A DNA stretch of 33,438 nucleotides, from NCBI GenBank assembly GCA_000169995.1, contig AAZW01000054.1, positions 1 to 33,438 of the forward strand. Reading direction: 5' to 3'. The stretch comes from Vibrionales bacterium SWAT-3. Its GTDB lineage: Bacteria; Pseudomonadota; Gammaproteobacteria; Enterobacterales; Vibrionaceae. A model generated the notes under the pieces. It worked only from the letters and a program-made list of their open reading frames with translations, was not told where the DNA came from and did no database searches. Numbering within the stretch: position 1 is the stretch's first letter; the number at the start of each line of letters is the position of its first letter. The translations under genes and the position numbers were made by a program. Below are positions 16,334 to 24,864 of this stretch, one piece after another.

Positions 16334-16923
16334 TGAGAGATTCCTTTCTGATTCATAGCAATGCGCGCGAGGCGTTTACCTAGGTTCTGCGCCAACTCAA
16401 TTTCTTCTTTGCTTAGTGAAGCACTCTCGCCTGTGCTGCTTGCGCCATAGGGCGTGCCACCGGTTTGAGTGGTATGCAGTGCAGGCTCTGAGTAGGGGAT
16501 GCCGACCACTAACATTCCATGGTGAAGCAGTGGCAACATCATGCTTTGCTGTGTTGTTTCTTGCCCACCATGCAGTGATGAAGAAGAGGTAAATACACAA
16601 GCTGGCTTATCGATTAGATCGCCATTGATCCACAATGATGTAGTGCTATCCCAAAAGTGCTTCATCGGCCCAGCCATGTTGCCGAACCAAACCGGACTGC
16701 CAAGCGCCAAGCCATCGCAAGAACGGAGCTCTTGCAGTGTGGCGATTGGGTCTGTAGGTTGATAGCGAGAGTCTGGCTGCTCTTCTACTGTGTACACGTC
16801 ATTCACGGTTCTTAGCATGGCTTCACACTCAGGGATGGACTCCACCCCTCGTGCTATCTGCCTTGCGAGACCTTGCGTGTTGCCGTGACGACTGTAATAG
16901 AGAACAAGAATGTTGATGCTCAT
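16330..16923 (-). CDS. wrbA: NAD(P)H:quinone oxidoreductase, WrbA type
   Basis: A 197-residue flavodoxin-like protein. The FMN phosphate loop YYSRHGNTQGLA (about 9-20), LGSPVWFGNMAGPMKHFWD (about 74-92) and SSSLHGGQETT (about 113-123) are WrbA signatures. It reduces quinones by two electrons, limiting semiquinone radicals. It lies between arsC (6 bp upstream) and the DUF2069 gene (4-nt overlap) on one strand, a tight operon. E. coli WrbA has the same length. Confidence 0.88.
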   Translation of the reverse strand: MSINILVLYYSRHGNTQGLARQIARGVESIPECEAMLRTVNDVYTVEEQPDSRYQPTDPIATLQELRSCDGLALGSPVWFGNMAGPMKHFWDSTTSLWINGDLIDKPACVFTSSSSLHGGQETTQQSMMLPLLHHGMLVVGIPYSEPALHTTQTGGTPYGASSTGESASLSKEEIELAQNLGKRLARIAMNQKGISQ

Positions 16924-16929
16924 AACCGC

Positions 16930-17280
16930 TTACAGAATCTCTAGCACTTGCTCTGGTGGACGACCAATCTTGGCTTTATTGTTCGCAACAACCACTGGGC
17001 GCTCAAACAATTTTGGATTAGCAGCCATTGCAGAAAATAGGTCTTCATCAGATACAGAAGCATCGCCAAGGTTCGCTTCTTTGTAGTCTGCCTCTTTGGT
17101 GCGCATCATTTCGCGAACGCGGCTAAAACCAAGCTGAGTGAACAGTACTTTTAGCTGTTCAACAGTTAGGGGTGTGTCTAGGTACTTGATCACTTCAGGT
17201 TGTACACCGTTTGTTTCAAGTAATTCAAGCGTTTGACGGCTCTTTGAGCAGCGTGGGTTATGATAAATCACGACAGACAT
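16930..17280 (-). CDS. arsC: Arsenate reductase, glutaredoxin-coupled ArsC family
   Basis: A 116-residue thioredoxin-fold protein. The active-site loop HNPRCSKSRQTL puts the catalytic cysteine at C11, and the three arginines that bind arsenate in plasmid R773 ArsC are at R60, R94 (FERPVVV) and R107 (IGRPPE), so it should be a true arsenate reductase rather than an Spx/YffB relative. There is no arsB or arsR nearby; it sits in an oxidoreductase operon before wrbA. A 114-bp gap with a hairpin separates it from bepA upstream. Confidence 0.88.
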   Translation of the reverse strand: MSVVIYHNPRCSKSRQTLELLETNGVQPEVIKYLDTPLTVEQLKVLFTQLGFSRVREMMRTKEADYKEANLGDASVSDEDLFSAMAANPKLFERPVVVANNKAKIGRPPEQVLEIL

Positions 17281-17394
17281 GGTTCTTCCTCATTATTATT
17301 TTTTATTTAATTTTCAGCAGAGGCCAGCTAATTGGCCTCTTCACTGTATACGTTGAGCTTTTTTCTTTTGGCGACTCGCCGAGTATTGAACGCC

Positions 17395-18849
17395 TTATTG
17401 CAGTGCTAAGAAGCGCTCGCGCTGAATCATCAGCTGATCAATTCGAGCGTCGTAGCGGGCTTGCTTCAAACTACCGAGCTCTGCGATTTGACTTGCTTGC
17501 GTGTAGTACTGAATCGCTTTGTTCCAGTTGGCTTGCAATGCCAAAATTTCAGCTCGTGCGGCAAGGTCTTCATCACTATTACCAAGGCTAGTATTCGCTT
17601 TTGAAAGCAGGTGCCAGCCATTGGTGTCATTCGGATTGTCATGCGTATAACGTTGTAATACGCGAACAGCCTCTGCAAAGTCTTCTTTTTCAATCAAGGC
17701 ATTTGCGTAGTTGATTGTGAGTACCGGGTTGTTTGGCTGACGAACTAATGCCAATTTCAGCTCTTTAATGGCAAGCTCAGGCTTTTTCTGCTCAATGTGA
17801 AGGTCGGAAATTGCATCTAAGTAGAACAGGTTGGTCGGGTCGCAGGTAATCAGTTTGGTTAGAATCGGTTCTGCTTTATCTAACTTTCTCGAATCGAGGT
17901 AAACCAGTGCTTGTCCATACTCTAACGATGGAACAATCTCTTTTGGTGCCTTTTTCAATTGGCGTGAGAACCAATCGAGCGACGCCTCATTATTGATACC
18001 GGCATAGCGTGCCACGATGCGAGCTCTTGCCAAGTGGTAATCCAGCGATGGCGCAAGTTTCAGTGGTGGGTAGCTACGAGCACGTGCGCGCGAATCGGTA
18101 ATACGATCTTCTGGCAACGGGTGAGTGAGCAACATTGGAGGTGGTGTGCTTGCATAGCGGTATTCATCCGCTAAACGGCCAAAGAAGCGTGGCATTGCGT
18201 TCACGTCAAATCCAGCTTTTGCTAGCGTGTTGATACCAAAGCGGTCGGCTTCTTTTTCATTACTACGGGTGTAGTTAATTTGGCTCTGCATGTTACCAGC
18301 GGTGGTTGCGGTTAAGGCTGCAATACCGGCTTCAGGAGCGGCAATAGCAAGCAACACCGACGCTGCAAGCGCTGCGATAGTCGCAGGAGAACGGCGTGCT
18401 TGATCTTCCATACTACGTGCTAAGTGACGCTGCGTAACGTGTGCAATTTCGTGCGCTAATACTGACGCAAGTTCACTTTCCGATTGTGCGTGCAGGAATA
18501 GACCTGAGTGCAGTGCAACATAACCACCAAAGAAAGCAAAAGCGTTGATGTTGCGGTCACGGATCATAAAGAACTGAAAAGGTGTCTTTACGTCATTGGC
18601 ATTCGCGACAAGGCGATGCCCTAGTGTATCTATATAAAGGTTGAGAACTGGATCGTTGATAACAGGCTGGCTGCTTCTGATGATGCGCATGTAGGCATCA
18701 CCATAGATGAGTTCTTGATCGATAGTGAGCGTGCCGCCAGCCGCCGTGCCGATGTCCGGTAAATCCAAGTTGTTGGTGTTAGCCAACGTTGGGGTGCTTA
18801 ATGTGGCTGCGATGCATAAGCAAGCAATTGAACGAGCGCGTTTAAACAT
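17395..18849 (-). CDS. bepA: BepA-type periplasmic M48 metalloprotease/chaperone with TPR domain
   Basis: A 484-residue exported protein (E. coli BepA 487). After a signal peptide (MFKRARSIACLCIAATLSTPTLA) comes an M48 peptidase domain with the zinc site HEIAH at 133-137 and the third ligand E200 in NEKEADRFG, plus the LLTHPLPEDR segment carrying the regulatory histidine. The C-terminal half (about 290-484) has helical TPR repeats. BepA helps LptD assembly and degrades stalled outer-membrane proteins at the BAM complex; bamC is in this same window. The start at 18849 begins the signal peptide directly; an upstream in-frame ATG at 18900 would add 17 non-conserved residues. Confidence 0.93.
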   Translation of the reverse strand: MFKRARSIACLCIAATLSTPTLANTNNLDLPDIGTAAGGTLTIDQELIYGDAYMRIIRSSQPVINDPVLNLYIDTLGHRLVANANDVKTPFQFFMIRDRNINAFAFFGGYVALHSGLFLHAQSESELASVLAHEIAHVTQRHLARSMEDQARRSPATIAALAASVLLAIAAPEAGIAALTATTAGNMQSQINYTRSNEKEADRFGINTLAKAGFDVNAMPRFFGRLADEYRYASTPPPMLLTHPLPEDRITDSRARARSYPPLKLAPSLDYHLARARIVARYAGINNEASLDWFSRQLKKAPKEIVPSLEYGQALVYLDSRKLDKAEPILTKLITCDPTNLFYLDAISDLHIEQKKPELAIKELKLALVRQPNNPVLTINYANALIEKEDFAEAVRVLQRYTHDNPNDTNGWHLLSKANTSLGNSDEDLAARAEILALQANWNKAIQYYTQASQIAELGSLKQARYDARIDQLMIQRERFLALQ

Positions 18850-19027
18850 ATTAGTCAGTAATACTCCGTTTCTTCTGACAGTAAGACAAGGGCAATGCAA
18901 ATTGGTTCTTTATCTGGTTTAACCTTTGTTAAGTGCGTGCGCTATCCTGAAGGAAGATGAATCAATGATGGCACGTTTTCAAAAACAGATTACAATATGC
19001 CCCTTATAATAAGCATCGAGCCCAAGA

Positions 19028-19267
19028 ATGACACCTAATATTCTAGATTTACGCCAAGAGCGCTGCTCAATGGCGTTATTATTAGCCAAGCGTCACAGTG
19101 TAAAGTTAGAAGTAGGGCAATCTTTGTCAATTTATGTATCAGATAACAGTTCGATGAAAGATATTGTTACTTTTTTGTCTAAGCAAGCTTATGTTGTCAT
19201 GACAGAGGCTTGTTCTAATTACCACCATCTCCTCGTCACTAAAAAGGAATCGAAGTCAGATGCTTGA
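19028..19267 (+). CDS. TusA/SirA-like small protein with altered CPxP motif
   Basis: A 79-residue protein with the beta-alpha-beta-alpha pattern of TusA/SirA sulfur carriers: it opens with ILDLRQERCSMALLLAKR, where TusA has DLRGLRCPxP. The cysteine is kept at residue 13 but both prolines of the CPxP helix cap are missing. A second cysteine is at about 61. It overlaps perM by 8 nt, so the two are probably co-translated. Whether it carries sulfur is uncertain. Confidence 0.7.
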   Translation: MTPNILDLRQERCSMALLLAKRHSVKLEVGQSLSIYVSDNSSMKDIVTFLSKQAYVVMTEACSNYHHLLVTKKESKSDA

Positions 19268-20336
19268 AATGGTCAGTCGTTGGTATAAACGACGTTTCTC
19301 TGATCCACACGCTGTCAGTTTGGTTGCCATCATTCTATTCGGCTTTATTACTATCTATTTCTTTGGTCACCTGATCGCACCGCTGCTGGTGGCGATTGTG
19401 TTGGCTTATTTGCTTGAGTGGCCAGTGACTCAACTTCAACGACTCGGTATTCCCAGAACGCCATCGGTGATGTTGGTGATCTTGATGTTCTTTAGCCTAA
19501 TGCTACTAGCGATATTCGGATTAGTGCCAACCATTTGGGAGCAAGTAGGTAACCTAATCAATGATATTCCAAGCATGTACGGTAGCTTGCAGAAGTTCAT
19601 TGCAACGATTCCAGAGCGTTACCCAGAGCTTGCTAACTTACAGATCGTTGAGTCTGTCATGTCTAACGCGAAGAACAAGGCGTTGGGAATGGGTGAGAGT
19701 GTGGTGAAAGGTTCATTGGCGTCTTTGGTTAGCTTAGCGACGCTAGGTGTTTATCTTATCTTAGTACCACTGCTTATCTTCTTCTTACTGAAAGACAAAG
19801 AAGAGATGATCAGAATGGCGAGTGGTGTGCTTCCTCGCAACCGTCGTTTAGCGACCAAAGTATGGGAAGAGATGAACGAACAAATCTCGAACTACATCCG
19901 CGGTAAGGTGCTAGAGATTTTAATCGTTGGCGGCGTCAGCTACGTAACGTTCGCGATCTTAGACCTCCGCTACTCCGTGCTGTTAGCGGTTGCTGTCGGT
20001 TTCTCGGTATTGATTCCATATATTGGTGCAGCGGCGGTAACCGTGCCGGTTGCCATTGTCGGTTTGTTCCAGTGGGGGCTTGAGCCTCAATTCTACTGGC
20101 TGTTATTGGCTTACGGCATCATTCAAGCCCTAGATGGCAACGTGTTAGTGCCGGTTCTGTTCTCTGAAGCAGTGAATCTGCACCCTGTGGCGATTATTGT
20201 GGCGGTATTAGTGTTTGGTGGACTTTGGGGATTCTGGGGCGTGTTCTTCGCAATTCCACTGGCGACCTTAGTGAAGGCGGTTTGGAATGCCTTACCTAGC
20301 CATGCATTAGATGATGACCCGGTGCATCATCAGTAA
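19260..20336 (+). CDS. perM: AI-2E family transporter, PerM-like
   Basis: A 358-residue inner-membrane protein of the AI-2E (YdiK/PerM/TqsA) family, with about eight membrane segments: two N-terminal (around VSLVAIILFGFITIYFF and LLVAIVLAYLLEWPV), one near 78-95, a soluble stretch, and a C-terminal group including VLIPYIGAAAVTVPVA and the family motif QALDGNVLVPVLFSEAVNLHP. Members export small molecules or act in sodium-proton exchange; the substrate here is unknown. It starts within the preceding TusA-like gene behind an AAGGA ribosome site. Confidence 0.88.
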   Translation: MLEMVSRWYKRRFSDPHAVSLVAIILFGFITIYFFGHLIAPLLVAIVLAYLLEWPVTQLQRLGIPRTPSVMLVILMFFSLMLLAIFGLVPTIWEQVGNLINDIPSMYGSLQKFIATIPERYPELANLQIVESVMSNAKNKALGMGESVVKGSLASLVSLATLGVYLILVPLLIFFLLKDKEEMIRMASGVLPRNRRLATKVWEEMNEQISNYIRGKVLEILIVGGVSYVTFAILDLRYSVLLAVAVGFSVLIPYIGAAAVTVPVAIVGLFQWGLEPQFYWLLLAYGIIQALDGNVLVPVLFSEAVNLHPVAIIVAVLVFGGLWGFWGVFFAIPLATLVKAVWNALPSHALDDDPVHHQ

Positions 20337-20352
20337 CGAAAAATGAATGATA

Positions 20353-20385
20353 AAAAAGGCGACTATCGATGATAGTCGCCTTTTT
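20353..20385. terminator. Bidirectional terminator perM/bcp
   Basis: A perfect 15-bp stem (AAAAAGGCGACTATC and complement) with a GAT loop lies between convergent perM and bcp. Confidence 0.93.
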
Positions 20386-20430
20386 AATTTATTCTGAGTT
20401 GGTAGTAAGCCTAGCTTACTCCAACGGACA

Positions 20431-20901
20431 TTAAGCTTCTTGGTTGAAGTACTCTAGAACCACTTCGTGGTGAGTCTTAGTCTTGAACTTGTTGAAGACG
20501 TGTTCAATCTGACCTTCTTCGTCAATTAGGAAGCTAATACGGTGCAGGCCATCGTAAACCTTACCCATGAACTTCTTCTCGCCCCAAACACCGAATTGCT
20601 CAGCAACACTGTGGTCTTCGTCAGATAGCAGTGTGAAGTTTAGAGATTTTTTCTCAATGAAGTTAGGCAGACGTTTCACTGGGTCGATGCTGACACCCAA
20701 AACAACCACGTTTAGTTCATCCAGCTGTGCTTTGATATCACGCAGGCCTTCTGCTTGTACAATACAACCAGGAGTCATTGCTTTTGGGTAGAAGTAGAAA
20801 AGTACTTTTTTACCTTTGAAGTCACCAAGAGATACGATATTGCCATCTTGATCTGGAAGAGAAAAAGCAGGTGCTGGAGCACCAGCCGTTAGCGTATTCA
20901 T
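20431..20901 (-). CDS. bcp: Bcp-type thioredoxin-dependent peroxiredoxin
   Basis: A 156-residue peroxiredoxin of the Bcp/PrxQ group that reduces hydroperoxides in the cytoplasm. The peroxidatic cysteine is C46 in PKAMTPGCIVQA, with the supporting Pro/Thr of the active site. The resolving cysteine found five residues later in E. coli Bcp (TPGCTVQAC) is E51 here, so it should work as a 1-Cys enzyme. It follows gcvR by 12 bp on the same strand, as in E. coli. Confidence 0.93.
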   Translation of the reverse strand: MNTLTAGAPAPAFSLPDQDGNIVSLGDFKGKKVLFYFYPKAMTPGCIVQAEGLRDIKAQLDELNVVVLGVSIDPVKRLPNFIEKKSLNFTLLSDEDHSVAEQFGVWGEKKFMGKVYDGLHRISFLIDEEGQIEHVFNKFKTKTHHEVVLEYFNQEA

Positions 20902-20913
20902 GATATTTCCTTT

Positions 20914-21456
20914 TTAAAGACTGTTTTTAATAAAGTTGAGCGAGCCTTGGACTGATAGGCTCTGACACAGCGAGTTGAATTCTTCTTGTAGCTGCATCAA
21001 ATTACATTCTGACTGCACAGAAGCGGTAATAGAGATATGGAATTGGTCGTTGTCGAGCTGGACCTTAGATTTATTGATCGTTTGTGCGCTCAGCGAGTCG
21101 AGGCCGATGTCTCGGTCTGCAAAGAACTGTGTGAACTGCTCGGTCAGGCCGAGTTTGTCATCTGACTCAACGAACACTTCTAGCGTGTAGGAGTTCTCTA
21201 CCACATCGTGCGGAGAGGTTCGCTTCATAATCGTAATCAAGTCGTGCTCTTGACCAAGCAAGGGCAGGGTGGTTTCAACACGGGTGATGTTGTTTGCTTT
21301 ACCAGACAGTAGCATGATAAGCGTAAATTCTTCGCCAAACAGGGCGATACGGCTATCAATAATGTTACAGCCTGATTGGGTGACCAAATGAACCACTTGG
21401 TTGCATACACCTGGGCGATCTGTGCCCACAGCTGTGATTACTAGATGTTGAGTCAT
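20914..21456 (-). CDS. gcvR: Glycine cleavage system regulator GcvR (two ACT domains)
   Basis: A 180-residue protein with two tandem ACT domains: the first near 5-75 (TAVGTDRPGVCNQVVHLVTQ) and the second from about 90 (LEVFVESDDKLGLTEQFTQFF). GcvR binds GcvA and represses the gcvTHP operon when glycine is low. Lack of a DNA-binding domain fits that indirect role. Gene order gcvR-bcp, divergent from dapA-bamC, is as in E. coli. Confidence 0.9.
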   Translation of the reverse strand: MTQHLVITAVGTDRPGVCNQVVHLVTQSGCNIIDSRIALFGEEFTLIMLLSGKANNITRVETTLPLLGQEHDLITIMKRTSPHDVVENSYTLEVFVESDDKLGLTEQFTQFFADRDIGLDSLSAQTINKSKVQLDNDQFHISITASVQSECNLMQLQEEFNSLCQSLSVQGSLNFIKNSL

Positions 21457-21830
21457 AAAATCACGTCTCTATATATTCCATTGATTCATGCATGTTAGCA
21501 CAGTTAGCAAGAGGAATAAGCGTGCGAGCGGGGCTTTTTATGACTCATCTTGCGTCTGACAGGCAACCAATGATAAGAATATATAAAACGTCGTAGCACA
21601 AGTTTGTCGGGTGACACCACAGCTTACCTGTTACTGACATCTAACCATGTTCTATCCGTTAGATTGAGCTCAGGTTATCCAAATTTTAGGTTGAACGTTG
21701 CGATAAGCCGTTTTACCTCAAACATACGACAATATTTCATACCGATGTTGCCGCTAAGCCACTTTAATGTCTTGTGTTTATTGATTGGCTTACAGTAACA
21801 TGCAAAAAGAATAAATTAAGGGAGATAGAC
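21457..21830. other. 374-bp divergent intergenic region gcvR/dapA
   Basis: This stretch separates the divergent gcvR and dapA starts and must hold both promoters. Frames through it lack ribosome sites and recognisable products, including one that extends dapA upstream to 21774. I do not see a lysine riboswitch, a terminator or a strong repeat. An AAGGGAGATAGAC ribosome site for dapA ends it. Confidence 0.6.
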
Positions 21831-22709
21831 ATGTTTTCAGGAAGTATCGTTGCGCTAGTTACGCCATTTAACGCAGATGGCGAAGTGGATTTCGACAGCC
21901 TTAAAAAGTTGGTTGATCACCATGTTGCTGCAGGTAGTGATGGTCTGGTTGCGGTTGGCACAACAGGTGAGTCTTCAACACTCACAATTGAAGAGCATGT
22001 CAAAGTCGTCAATAAGATCGTTGAATTTGCTGATGGCCGTATCCCAGTTATCGCAGGTACAGGCGCAAATGCTACGCACGAGTCAGTGCTATTCAGTCGT
22101 TTATTGAACGGTTCTGGTATTGCGGGTTGCCTGAGCGTAACGCCTTACTACAACAAACCGACTCAAGAAGGTTTGTACCAACACTACAAAGCGATTGCTG
22201 AAGTAAGTGACGTTCCTCAGATCCTATACAATGTACCGGGTCGTACTGCGGTAGACCTATTACCAGAGACGGTTGCTCGCCTTTCTGAAATCGAAAACAT
22301 CGTTGCACTTAAAGATGCGACGGGTGATCTCGACAGAATTGCAATTCACCGTGAACTTTGTGGCGAAGATTTTATCTTACTAAGTGGTGATGACTTAACA
22401 GGCCTAGAATTTGTTAAGCGTGGTGGCGATGGTGTGATTTCTGTAACGAATAACGTTGCAGCGGCTGATATGGCTACTATGTTCAAACTTGCGAAAGAAG
22501 GTAAGTTTGAAGAAGCAGAAGCGATCAATGAGCGCTTGATGCCTCTACATAAGAATTTGTTCGTTGAGTCTAACCCTATTCCCGTAAAATGGGCGGTTCA
22601 TAAAATGGGTCTGATTGCTGAAGGTGGCTTACGCCTGCCTCTGACTGAACTGTCGGAACCAGCTCAACCTGTTGTTGCTCAAGCAATGACTGAAGCGTGT
22701 ATTTACTAA
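21831..22709 (+). CDS. dapA: 4-hydroxy-tetrahydrodipicolinate synthase
   Basis: A 292-residue TIM-barrel aldolase that condenses pyruvate with aspartate semialdehyde, the committed step to diaminopimelate and lysine. The Schiff-base lysine is K161 (IVALKDATG), with the catalytic T44, T45 (VGTTGES) and Y133, and substrate R138 (YNVPGRTA), all at E. coli numbering. The start MFSGSIVALVTPF is chosen because GGGAG lies 7 nt upstream and it equals the E. coli length. bamC follows after 49 bp, probably in one operon. dapE lies 2 kb away. Confidence 0.97.
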   Translation: MFSGSIVALVTPFNADGEVDFDSLKKLVDHHVAAGSDGLVAVGTTGESSTLTIEEHVKVVNKIVEFADGRIPVIAGTGANATHESVLFSRLLNGSGIAGCLSVTPYYNKPTQEGLYQHYKAIAEVSDVPQILYNVPGRTAVDLLPETVARLSEIENIVALKDATGDLDRIAIHRELCGEDFILLSGDDLTGLEFVKRGGDGVISVTNNVAAADMATMFKLAKEGKFEEAEAINERLMPLHKNLFVESNPIPVKWAVHKMGLIAEGGLRLPLTELSEPAQPVVAQAMTEACIY

Positions 22710-22758
22710 AAACGTATGAAGTGATGCCGAAGCGAACCTTCGGCATTTAGGAGTATAA

Positions 22759-23805
22759 ATGAAGTATTCTCACCAGCTAGTGATTGGGTCACTGGCTGTT
22801 TTCGTTCTTACAGCATGTTCTGGCAGCCCGACTCAACGTCGTCAAGCCAAAGATGATTTCGAATACTTAGAAACACCTGAGTTTTCACAATGGCAGTTGC
22901 CTGAAGATGCTCAGCCTCAGTTCTACCCAAATTTTGACATCCCGAGCGGTGACTTCACTGGTGGTGTCGGCCCTGCCGTGGATATTCGTCCACCACAACA
23001 GGTTCTTGAGTTGATCCCTGGTGCTCGTGCAGAGCGTCAAAACGGTGAAGTAACGTTATGGTTGCTTCGTGCAGAAGAAGCAGACCGTGTATGGCAAACG
23101 GCTGTCGACATGTTGGCTCAACGTGGTATTGGTATTCGTGAACAGTCTGAGAACGAGATTGAGACCGATTGGGTTACTTGGGTTTCTGAAGACGAAGACG
23201 TAGAGATCGGCAGCCGCTACTCTATCTCTCGTTTCCAAGCGAATAACCGTCATGGCTTCAAGATTAACCTTATTGATTGGCGCGAAGGCAACAAAGAGAA
23301 ACCAGTTACGGCAACCAACAAAGAGCGTTACAACGCTTTCCTAACCAATTTAGTGATGGCTAAGTACGATGAAAACCTTCGTGCTGAAGCGGCTCTGAAA
23401 GCACAAGAGTTGGTGAAACGAATTCCTATCTCGATGGGCTCTGACCGCAGTGGTTTCCCTGTGATTATTGCTCGTACACCATATAACGTGTTCTGGCAGC
23501 GTCTACCGACCTTATTACCGTCGATGGGTTTTGAACTTGAAGAGCGTAACCAATCTCAGGGTACGGTTAAAGCTAAGTACGCAGCGCCAGATGATGAGTT
23601 CTGGGAAGAAGTTGGCTTGCAACCTGTTGATTTAGCACCAGGTACATACAACTTCCTATTCGGTGATCTTGGTAACCGTACGTCAATTAACGTGACGGAT
23701 GCATCAGGTAAGCCAGTAGAGGAAGAGTTGCTTAAGTCACTGGTTCCTGTTCTCGCACATGTTGCAGACCAAACCAAAGATGACAAAGCGGCGAAAGCTG
23801 AGTAA
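22759..23805 (+). CDS. bamC: Outer membrane assembly lipoprotein BamC
   Basis: A 348-residue lipoprotein of the BAM complex that folds beta-barrel proteins into the outer membrane. The signal peptide ends in the lipobox LTAC with the acylated cysteine at C20. The long unstructured N-terminal segment that binds BamD follows, including the FEYLETPE stretch (about 34-41), then two helix-grip domains (about 95-215 and 230-340). Its place directly after dapA is conserved with E. coli. A GGAG ribosome site precedes the start. Confidence 0.93.
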   Translation: MKYSHQLVIGSLAVFVLTACSGSPTQRRQAKDDFEYLETPEFSQWQLPEDAQPQFYPNFDIPSGDFTGGVGPAVDIRPPQQVLELIPGARAERQNGEVTLWLLRAEEADRVWQTAVDMLAQRGIGIREQSENEIETDWVTWVSEDEDVEIGSRYSISRFQANNRHGFKINLIDWREGNKEKPVTATNKERYNAFLTNLVMAKYDENLRAEAALKAQELVKRIPISMGSDRSGFPVIIARTPYNVFWQRLPTLLPSMGFELEERNQSQGTVKAKYAAPDDEFWEEVGLQPVDLAPGTYNFLFGDLGNRTSINVTDASGKPVEEELLKSLVPVLAHVADQTKDDKAAKAE

Positions 23806-23879
23806 ACCAAGCTTGATAGGCTATAGGGCTGCGTGAAATCGGCCCTTTTAGTTCAGCCAATGTTTCAGCGTAAACAAAT

Positions 23880-23909
23880 AAAAAGAGGACACATTGTGTC
23901 CTCTTTTTT
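23880..23909. terminator. Bidirectional terminator bamC/DUF2897
   Basis: The 13-bp stem AAAAAGAGGACAC with GTGTCCTCTTTTT encloses the loop ATT and ends in a T run. Confidence 0.92.
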
Positions 23910-23929
23910 GTGTTCGTTTGACCGCAAGA

Positions 23930-24136
23930 TCAGCTATCTTTGGTTTCTTTTGATTGAGCTTTTTCCTGGTTTTGCTTATCTAGCCGATTGAGCTTGTCCA
24001 AGTCACTCTCCCTTTTCCCACGGCTTGTTTTTCCGAGATCCATATTAGCGGTCTGTTTTAGAGCTGCGATGTTACCTACCACAACGCTAACCACGATGAT
24101 GATGATAACCCAAGGGTTTGTAAGCCACTCCAACAT
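23930..24136 (-). CDS. DUF2897 small single-pass membrane protein
   Basis: A 68-residue protein with one N-terminal membrane helix (residues 8-28, VIIIIVVSVVVGNIAALK) and a charged Lys/Asp-rich cytoplasmic tail (about 35-68). It belongs to the DUF2897 family of vibrios and relatives; function unknown. Its start lies 8 bp after the stop of the M15 peptidase gene, so it is likely the last gene of a YffB-dapE-M15-DUF2897 run. Confidence 0.8.
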   Translation of the reverse strand: MLEWLTNPWVIIIIVVSVVVGNIAALKQTANMDLGKTSRGKRESDLDKLNRLDKQNQEKAQSKETKDS

Positions 24137-24144
24137 AAGCGCTC

Positions 24145-24819
24145 CTAATGGCTGATGTTCGCTACGAAGCGCGCATAGATCTCGTCTAGCTGCTTCATAA
24201 TAATCTCATACCCTAATATTGGCTTAGATCGGAGTTGCTTGCCAAGTAAAGTCGGGGATAACTGTGATAAACACAGCTCCGAAACGCTACGATGACTAAT
24301 ATGCCAAGGTTCTATCGCCACACCGCCAAGATCTCGGCTATAGGGAAAAAAGAACCCAAATTGTGAAGCATTAGCAGAGAGCCATTGATAAAACGCTTGC
24401 TGGTGACCAGTAAGGTATTCCCAAGGCTCTAGTTGTAGCTGTGTGTCTTCAGGGAGGTGATTACGAGCAAAGACATCGAAGTCACAACCCCAATGGTGGC
24501 GACTCGCTCCAGGAAGCGCAGACCACCTCAGAATCGCCGAGAGCTTTTGATGTTCAGTCAGTGTTGAAGCATCAAGTGGTTGGCTATCTGAATCCAAGAT
24601 TGGGGCTTCACCAGAAAATTTGCGATTCCAAATCAGAGATTGCCTTTCATAGTCTCGAAAGCCACTGGCGATCTCCATTTTAAAACCAGCGAGCTGAGCA
24701 GCTTCAATCAACCTGTTTAAGTCATCGATAACGTCACTGTGTACCAAGAATGTCTTAGTACCAATTAGGCTCGGTGCCAGGTGAGAATCTGATTGTCCGG
24801 TAAGCTGCTCTGGTGTCAT
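24145..24819 (-). CDS. M15-family (VanY-like) D-Ala-D-Ala carboxypeptidase
   Basis: A 224-residue zinc peptidase of the M15B/VanY type. Typical motifs are IASGFRDYERQ (about 50-60), the metal-binding SRHHWGCDFDVF (about 106-117) and the second site EPWHIS (about 170-175). These enzymes trim D-Ala from peptidoglycan peptides. No signal peptide or lipobox is present: the N-terminus MTPEQLTGQSDSHLAPSL is polar, so the protein appears cytoplasmic. It lies 45 bp downstream of dapE, which makes the diaminopimelate of the same peptides. Confidence 0.85.
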   Translation of the reverse strand: MTPEQLTGQSDSHLAPSLIGTKTFLVHSDVIDDLNRLIEAAQLAGFKMEIASGFRDYERQSLIWNRKFSGEAPILDSDSQPLDASTLTEHQKLSAILRWSALPGASRHHWGCDFDVFARNHLPEDTQLQLEPWEYLTGHQQAFYQWLSANASQFGFFFPYSRDLGGVAIEPWHISHRSVSELCLSQLSPTLLGKQLRSKPILGYEIIMKQLDEIYARFVANISH

Positions 24820-24864
24820 AACGAGTCTCTCAATGTTTGGAAGTGATACTTCGCTAGGAAAGAT

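Noticed and set aside
17319..17340. Hairpin AGAGGCCA/TGGCCTCT between bepA and arsC
   Set aside because: An 8-bp perfect stem, but no T run follows in the minus direction, so I do not call it a terminator.
21457..21830. Possible lysine riboswitch before dapA
   Set aside because: No long paired leader or terminator/anti-terminator pair that I can recognise; the sequence looks like an ordinary promoter region.
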